This document shows, piece by piece, positions 5,761-10,345 of a stretch of DNA of 10,345 nucleotides. Source of the stretch: an uncultured Phascolarctobacterium sp. (GTDB lineage: Bacteria > Bacillota > Negativicutes > Acidaminococcales > Acidaminococcaceae). Positions within the stretch are counted from its first letter, which is position 1. The number at the start of each line of letters is the position of its first letter. The stretch lies in NCBI GenBank assembly GCA_937901335.1, contig CALCHC010000137.1:1-10345 (forward strand). Direction: 5' to 3'. Made by a program: the position numbers and the translations under genes. The notes beneath the pieces are model-generated. The model ran no database searches and was not told the origin of the DNA. It was given only the letters and a program-made list of their open reading frames with translations.

Positions 5761-7005
5761 TTATTCCTCGAAAGCTTTCCATGCAGCCAACACTTTCGCT
5801 GCCATACCTTTAATTTTTCTCACAGGCACTGCGCACACAGCGATACGTACACCTGCAGCCAGAGGAACAGCAAAAATATTTTCTTCGTGCAATTTTTCGC
5901 AGATTGCATCAGGATTTTTAGCAGGAATAGACAGGAAGAAACCCGCTACATAAGGCAGCATGGGCAAACCACATTCTTTAGCTTCTTGAGTAAAGATATC
6001 AGCACGAGCTTTAATCATTTGATAGTAATCGTCGCGTTCTTTGCAAACTGCAGCAAGCAAAGCTTCATCATTATAAATGGTAGCCAAAGTACGCATTGCA
6101 GGACGGTTGATGTTGGACCAAGTAGCACGGCTGGTGTATTGGTTGATATCAGCAAATTCTTTGATAACTTCTTCACTGGAAGATACGCCAATCATCGCAC
6201 CGGTACGTTGACCGTAAAGGGTGAAACCTTTAGACATGCTGTAACCAACGATGGTCAAGATGTTGGCAGGGAGGCCACTCAATTTTTTGAAGATTTTACG
6301 TACTTCTTCTTTTTCACCTGCGTAGTCAATGTATGCTACGTCGAGGAACAGGATGATGTTTTTGCCACCTTTAGCAGCTTCTTTAAGAACATCGAGTACG
6401 CCATCCATATCTTCTTCGCTCAAGCTGTAACCAGTGGGGTTATGAGCAGGAGTGTTCAAAATGTAAAGCAAGTTATCTTGTTTAGCAAGGAGTTCTTCTA
6501 CTTTTTCTTTCAATGCGGGCAGATTGAATTTATTGTTTTCGTCCAACATTTTGTAGGTAGTAAAGTTACGGTGCATATCAGCGCAGAGAACTTTGTAAGC
6601 ACCCCAGAACCAATCGGAGCAAAGTACGGTATCGCCTTCGCTTTGGTAGTTCCAAATTGCGTGGTGAATAGCACCGGTGCCACCAGCAGTAGCAACAGCA
6701 GCAATGTGAGCGTCAGGACGAGATTCACCGAAAGCAGCAGTTACAACGCCTTCCAAATATTCCGGCAAACCGGAGATAGGAGCATAAGCAATCAATTCGT
6801 TAGTTGCCAAGCTGCGATAAACTTTTTCTACAGTGGGCAAGCACACCAAATTTTCGTTTTCATCTAAGATTGCACCAATAGTTGCATTGGTTACGTTTTC
6901 TTTACCATATTTAGCAGCAGCAGCTACCGCAGCAGCGTTAGCACCAAAAATTTTATCTTGAGCAAATTTACCTTTAGCATGTTGAGCAGCAACACTCATT
7001 GCCAT
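5761..7005 (-). CDS. PLP-dependent aminotransferase, class I (aspartate/aromatic type)
   Basis: A cytosolic enzyme that moves an amino group between an amino acid and a 2-oxoacid. Fold-type I residues are all in place and their numbering nearly matches aspartate aminotransferase: Asn189 in HNPTG, Asp222 and Tyr225 in LFLDVAYIDYAG, the PLP-binding Lys259 in YSMSKGFTLYGQR, the phosphate-binding Arg267, and the carboxylate-binding Arg387 in GVRIAVCAV. The presence of the Arg387 equivalent and the SMSKGFTLYGQR signature points to the aspartate/aromatic subgroup, but the exact substrate cannot be decided. The length of 414 residues is normal. AGGAGG lies eight bases before the ATG at 7005 (MAMSVAAQHA). 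It follows mutS2 after 76 bases that hold no clear terminator. Confidence 0.92.
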   Translation of the reverse strand: MAMSVAAQHAKGKFAQDKIFGANAAAVAAAAKYGKENVTNATIGAILDENENLVCLPTVEKVYRSLATNELIAYAPISGLPEYLEGVVTAAFGESRPDAHIAAVATAGGTGAIHHAIWNYQSEGDTVLCSDWFWGAYKVLCADMHRNFTTYKMLDENNKFNLPALKEKVEELLAKQDNLLYILNTPAHNPTGYSLSEEDMDGVLDVLKEAAKGGKNIILFLDVAYIDYAGEKEEVRKIFKKLSGLPANILTIVGYSMSKGFTLYGQRTGAMIGVSSSEEVIKEFADINQYTSRATWSNINRPAMRTLATIYNDEALLAAVCKERDDYYQMIKARADIFTQEAKECGLPMLPYVAGFFLSIPAKNPDAICEKLHEENIFAVPLAAGVRIAVCAVPVRKIKGMAAKVLAAWKAFEE

Positions 7006-7081
7006 AGTATAGTCCTCCTTTAAATAATATTAATTCAATCTCTATTTTAACTATTACCTTACGGCATAGCTAAGTCTAATT

Positions 7082-9448
7082 TTACAAATCGATTACAGTT
7101 GCACCACTACCGCCAGTTTCCAAAGAAGCCATTTCCAGCTTCTTAACAAAACGGTTGTTTTGCAGATAAGCAGTCAAGCCTGCACGCAAAGCGCCTGTAC
7201 CTTTACCATGAATCAAACGTAATTGGCTGATACCTGCAAGCATTGCATCATCAATAGCTTTATCAACGATGGGAATTGCTTCGTTTAAAGTCATACCACG
7301 CAAGTCAACCTCTTGTTTTGCACTGGAGCTTTTTGCCACAAACATTTGATGGCTATAGCCTGCTTTCTTACGTTTTTTAGTGCTTTCAGGTTCTGCGCTG
7401 ACAGGTTGAGCTTTTGTAACAAGACATTTTTTAGCGGGCACATTCATTTTAAGAATGCCTACTTGTACGGTTACATCGTTGCCGTTAACGTCGATGATAG
7501 TACCGTTTTTACCCAAAGTTGTTACAAATACATTCAAGCCTTTTTTAGCAGTTTCTTTAGTAAGCGGCGCACCTTCCGGAAGCGGAGCATCTTCGCTTAA
7601 AGTTTTGTTGAGCTTTTTACGAGCTTCTTCCGCAGCTTGTTCCAAGCGTTTAGTATCGAAGTCTGCTTTCATGGAACGCAATTCTTTAAGCACTGCTTCG
7701 GACTCACGACGGCTACGACGGTAGATGTCGTCAGCTTGTTCTCTCGCTTTGCGGAGCATTTCATTTTTACGACGCTCAAAGTCTTGCTTAGCATGAGCGA
7801 GTTCGTTACGCAAATGCTCACTTTCAATGCGTAAACGTTCAATTTCTTGGCTACCACTTTCAAATTTACGACGTTCGCTGTCCAGTTCTTGCAAAACGGT
7901 TTCCATATGAACGTGTTCTTGATTCAAGAGACGACCAGCTTGCACAACAATATCTTCTGCCAAACCAAGACGACGGCTAATATTGAAGGCATTACTGCTA
8001 CCGGGTACGCCCATTAACAAGCGATAAGTAGGACGCAGGGAAACAGGGTCAAATTCCACGCTGGCATTTTCCATACCTTCGTGACCGTAAGCAAAAGTTT
8101 TCAGCTCACTGTAGTGAGTAGTAACCATGGTCAGCACTTCATTTTTATGTAAGTGCTCCAACATAGACATTGCAAGAGCAGCACCTTCGTTGGGGTCGGT
8201 ACCAGCGCAGATTTCGTCAATCAGTACCAAGTCCCCACTCTTCACTTCTCCCAAAATACTAATCAAGTTAGTCATATGAGCAGAGAAAGTACTCAAGCTT
8301 TGTTCAATACTTTGTTCATCGCCAATATCAGCATACACTGCACGGAACACAGGCAACTTAGCACTGCTTGCAGGGATAAACATACCAGATTGTGCCATCA
8401 GTGCGAAAAGGCCAACAGCTTTTAAAGCAACAGTCTTACCACCGGTGTTAGGTCCGGTAATCAAAAGCATACTAAAGCGTTCACCAAGTTCCACATCAAG
8501 AGGAACAACGCTATCTTTATTGAGCAAGGGATGACGACCTTGTTTGATTTCCACTTTGCCTTTTAAGAGCATTTGAGGACGAACTGCGTGTTGTTCGTGA
8601 GCTAAGTAAGCACGAGCGCAGATAACGTCAAGGTCAGTCAATATATCGAGAGAAGCAAGAATGCCTGCGGCTTCCGCACCAACATTAGCAGTAAGCTGAC
8701 GCAGAATGCGTTCCATTTCTTCCTTTTCTTCCGCCATATAGCGTTTCATATCGTTGTTTAAATTAACGACAGCCATAGGCTCAATGAAAAGGGTTGCACC
8801 AGTACCGGATTGGTCGTGTACGATACCGGGGAAGTTCATCTTATATTCCATCTTAACAGGAATAACGTAACGGTCACCACGCATGGTCACCAAGTTTTCT
8901 TGGAAGTATTTTTGGTTGCCAGGATCGTGCAAAAGGCTATCTAATTTTTCCTTAATACGATTCTTCGCAATTTGGATAGCAGTACGCAAACCACCTAATT
9001 TAGTGGAAGCACTATCTTTAATTTCACCGTGGTCATCAATAGCGTTGGTAATTTGTTTTTCCAACTTAGTGAAAATTCCCAAACTATTGGCAAATTCGCT
9101 TAATACAGGAGCGATTTCTGCTTCATCCTGCAAAAAGAACTTCATTTGGCGGATTGCAGCCACAGTTGTTTGTATATGCAGCAATTCTTCCGGATCAAGA
9201 GTACTACCCAATTCCGCACGCTTCACTTCGGAAACGATGTTGTAGGCACCACCAAAAGGAAAGCGTTTACCTTCGTCCATAATGCGCAATGCTTCTGCAG
9301 TTTCTTCTTGCAAGCGTTTAACTTTAGCAAATTCACTTTCAATGCGCATTGCGCCAACAGCTTGACGACCTAAGGCAGTAGCAGTTTTATCTGCCAAAAT
9401 ATTTTTTACTTTATCAAATTCTAAGGTTTTTATAGCAAAACGAGCCAT
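7082..9448 (-). CDS. mutS2: MutS2 endonuclease / ribosome-rescue ATPase with Smr domain
   Basis: MutS2 proteins are MutS-like ATPases without the mismatch-recognition domain. They are reported to suppress homologous recombination in some bacteria and to split collided ribosomes in Bacillus. In the 788 residues: core and clamp about 1-320; ATPase with Walker A GPNTGGKT (332-339), the dimer-signature region SIEQSLSTFSAHM (380-392), Walker B LVLIDEICAGTDP (407-419) and the His switch VTTHYSELK (442-450); a long charged coiled coil about 510-615; a KOW-like segment about 640-680; and the Smr nuclease domain with DLRG (715-718) and HGKGTG (747-752). The length is normal. The Walker B tail reads DEICAGTDP where most members have DELGAGTDP, a mild variation. 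TGAGGTAG lies eight bases before the ATG. Only 30 bases separate it from the U32 gene upstream. Confidence 0.95.
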   Translation of the reverse strand: MARFAIKTLEFDKVKNILADKTATALGRQAVGAMRIESEFAKVKRLQEETAEALRIMDEGKRFPFGGAYNIVSEVKRAELGSTLDPEELLHIQTTVAAIRQMKFFLQDEAEIAPVLSEFANSLGIFTKLEKQITNAIDDHGEIKDSASTKLGGLRTAIQIAKNRIKEKLDSLLHDPGNQKYFQENLVTMRGDRYVIPVKMEYKMNFPGIVHDQSGTGATLFIEPMAVVNLNNDMKRYMAEEKEEMERILRQLTANVGAEAAGILASLDILTDLDVICARAYLAHEQHAVRPQMLLKGKVEIKQGRHPLLNKDSVVPLDVELGERFSMLLITGPNTGGKTVALKAVGLFALMAQSGMFIPASSAKLPVFRAVYADIGDEQSIEQSLSTFSAHMTNLISILGEVKSGDLVLIDEICAGTDPNEGAALAMSMLEHLHKNEVLTMVTTHYSELKTFAYGHEGMENASVEFDPVSLRPTYRLLMGVPGSSNAFNISRRLGLAEDIVVQAGRLLNQEHVHMETVLQELDSERRKFESGSQEIERLRIESEHLRNELAHAKQDFERRKNEMLRKAREQADDIYRRSRRESEAVLKELRSMKADFDTKRLEQAAEEARKKLNKTLSEDAPLPEGAPLTKETAKKGLNVFVTTLGKNGTIIDVNGNDVTVQVGILKMNVPAKKCLVTKAQPVSAEPESTKKRKKAGYSHQMFVAKSSSAKQEVDLRGMTLNEAIPIVDKAIDDAMLAGISQLRLIHGKGTGALRAGLTAYLQNNRFVKKLEMASLETGGSGATVIDL

Positions 9449-9478
9449 TAAAACTACCTCAGTCTTTCTTTTAATCTA

Positions 9479-10201
9479 TTAGAGCACACCACGGAAATAG
9501 TGTCCGCGAGTAGTGTTGGGCAAGTTTTCTTCAATGTGCATTTCGCCACGAAGAACTTGTTTGTACATTCTTGCAAGCTCGCCCACTTCTTTAGCTTCGT
9601 AGTTACGTCCATCAATACGCAGGCTGGCAACGCCAATTTCTTGCATATGTTTGATGTTGGTCAACATAGAAAGTTCGTGAGCATTGAGAATGTGCATTTT
9701 GCAGTATTGGTCGCCCACAACAGGGAACATTGCTTCCTTGCGGTCACCTAAGAACAAAGGCTCTTTACAGTTAAATTTACAAGCACTTTTATGTAAATCA
9801 CCTAAGAAGCTACCACCTACGCAGTATTCGGAAACCATCATTTCCAATCTACCTTGTACCATACATTCTACAGGCATGGGAGCTACTGCAGCCAAATGTT
9901 CTACTTGTCCCATGGTAAGTTCCGGTGAAAGCATTGCGCCTTGTGCGCCTGCTTCTTGCCAGAATTCAAGACATTGTACATTGTAAATATTCAAGGTCAT
10001 ATCACACCAAAGCTTCAAGTTTTCGTACTTTTTAGCTAAAGGCCACAAACCATTATTGCTGATATAAACATAATCGGGAGCAAGCTCGTTCCACAAAGCG
10101 AAAAGCTTGTCAAAGAATTTAAGCTGTGCTTCCTTAATGATACGCGGAGTTGCGAAAGCAATTTCCTTGCCAGCCTTACGAGCTAATGCTACAACTTTTG
10201 C
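9479..10201 (-). CDS. U32-family peptidase-like protein, 5'-truncated
   Basis: The C-terminal 240 residues of a U32 protein, a family annotated as collagenase-like peptidases, several members of which (RlhA, TrhP, UbiU/UbiV) are Fe-S proteins that act in RNA or quinone hydroxylation. The variant signature CMVQGRLEMMVSEYC is present, together with four cysteines spaced like those that bind a [4Fe-4S] cluster in UbiU-type members (positions 92, 106, 110 and 132 counted from the TTG at 10096). The family C-terminal TRGHYFRGVL is intact. Family-like sequence continues upstream of 10096 (KVVALARKAGKEIAFATPRI), so TTG 10096 is not the real start. Near 10201 the homology ends and an in-frame stop soon follows, so the N-terminal part is missing. 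It lies 30 bases upstream of mutS2, probably in one operon. The substrate is unknown. Confidence 0.82.
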   Translation of the reverse strand, partial: AKVVALARKAGKEIAFATPRIIKEAQLKFFDKLFALWNELAPDYVYISNNGLWPLAKKYENLKLWCDMTLNIYNVQCLEFWQEAGAQGAMLSPELTMGQVEHLAAVAPMPVECMVQGRLEMMVSEYCVGGSFLGDLHKSACKFNCKEPLFLGDRKEAMFPVVGDQYCKMHILNAHELSMLTNIKHMQEIGVASLRIDGRNYEAKEVGELARMYKQVLRGEMHIEENLPNTTRGHYFRGVL

Positions 10202-10208
10202 AGGGTAT
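10190..10208. other. Junction between two unrelated, oppositely oriented 5'-truncated genes
   Basis: To the left the minus-strand frame reads as U32 protein, to the right the plus-strand frame reads as an integral membrane protein. Both lack their N-terminal parts at this point, and no intergenic sequence, promoter or start codon separates them. Two intact genes cannot meet in this way, so this is a rearrangement breakpoint or an assembly join. The exact base cannot be fixed, because both frames stay open across it. Confidence 0.65.
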
Positions 10209-10345
10209 ATGCTTATTGTTGCCCATGGATTTTACGGACTTAACTTTATAAATATGTGGCCGCCATTTGTGGGTGTTCTTCTTTACTGCATTGTAATGAA
10301 GAAAAAGGTTTCAGAAAATATACATATCACTTTTTTTGCCACGGC
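10203..10345 (+). CDS. Internal fragment of a DUF1576-like integral membrane protein
   Basis: The plus-strand frame (GYMLIVAHGFYGLNFINMWP, then PFVGVLLYC, a KKK turn and HITFFATA) is open to the right edge. The pattern GFYGLNFxNMWPxxxGVLLY followed by a charged turn and a second hydrophobic run resembles the repeat unit of DUF1576 membrane proteins, as I recall it. This match is from memory and is tentative. Two hydrophobic helices are visible. There is no start codon with a ribosome site; the ATG at 10209 falls inside the hydrophobic stretch. The function of DUF1576 is unknown. Confidence 0.45.

Noticed and set aside
5887..6867. A 326-codon plus-strand open frame
   Set aside because: It is fully antisense to the aminotransferase, which has every catalytic residue. 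No ribosome site is evident and the composition is shadow-like.
7006..7081. Possible separate promoter for the aminotransferase in the 76-base gap
   Set aside because: AT-rich stretches include TATTAT-like words, but no -35 partner stands at a suitable distance and no terminator is seen after mutS2, so co-transcription is the simpler reading.

Overview
The window looks like chromosome from a diderm Firmicute, most likely class Negativicutes (an Acidaminococcaceae or Phascolarctobacterium-like lineage would fit, but this cannot be fixed from sequence alone). Firmicute-type housekeeping genes (MutS2 with an Smr domain, YebC, a TGS-fused nucleoside kinase) sit beside a trimeric autotransporter adhesin with a YadA-type beta-barrel anchor, which requires an outer membrane. 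Almost all coding is on the minus strand. The bulk has intermediate base composition, but the left ~180 bases are very AT-rich (25 of the first 120 bases are G or C by hand count).

Layout in transcription order, right to left. (1) At the right edge, from about 10200 to 10345, is a plus-strand fragment of a membrane protein resembling DUF1576. It abuts the 5'-truncated minus-strand gene for a U32-family peptidase-like protein (9479-10201), and neither gene has its own start. (2) U32, mutS2, a class I aminotransferase and a TGS/nucleoside kinase follow in tight succession and probably form one transcription unit, closed by a strong hairpin at 4125-4170. (3) The adhesin gene (2591-3976) is a separate unit with its own extended -10 promoter and terminator. 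(4) yebC has a good promoter and is followed by a hairpin terminator or attenuator, then by ruvC and ruvA, which are directly abutted (stop codon next to start codon).

The left end is disturbed. RuvA stops at 164 residues, just where the RuvB-binding domain III should begin, and no ruvB follows. Across a shared bidirectional terminator lies the C-terminal remnant of a 5-methylcytosine DNA methyltransferase on the plus strand (177-623), and beyond it the 5' end of an unrecognised AT-rich minus-strand gene (1-95). This looks like the edge of an acquired region or a decayed restriction-modification island inserted next to the ruv locus.

Functionally, ruvC/ruvA act in Holliday-junction processing, MutS2 in recombination control and/or rescue of collided ribosomes, YebC in translation or transcription regulation, the aminotransferase and kinase in amino-acid and nucleoside metabolism, and the adhesin at the cell surface. 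I see no complete novel defence or mobile system. The points most worth checking are the truncated RuvA, the chimeric junction near 10200, the coiled-coil tail behind the adhesin barrel, and the hairpin between yebC and ruvC.
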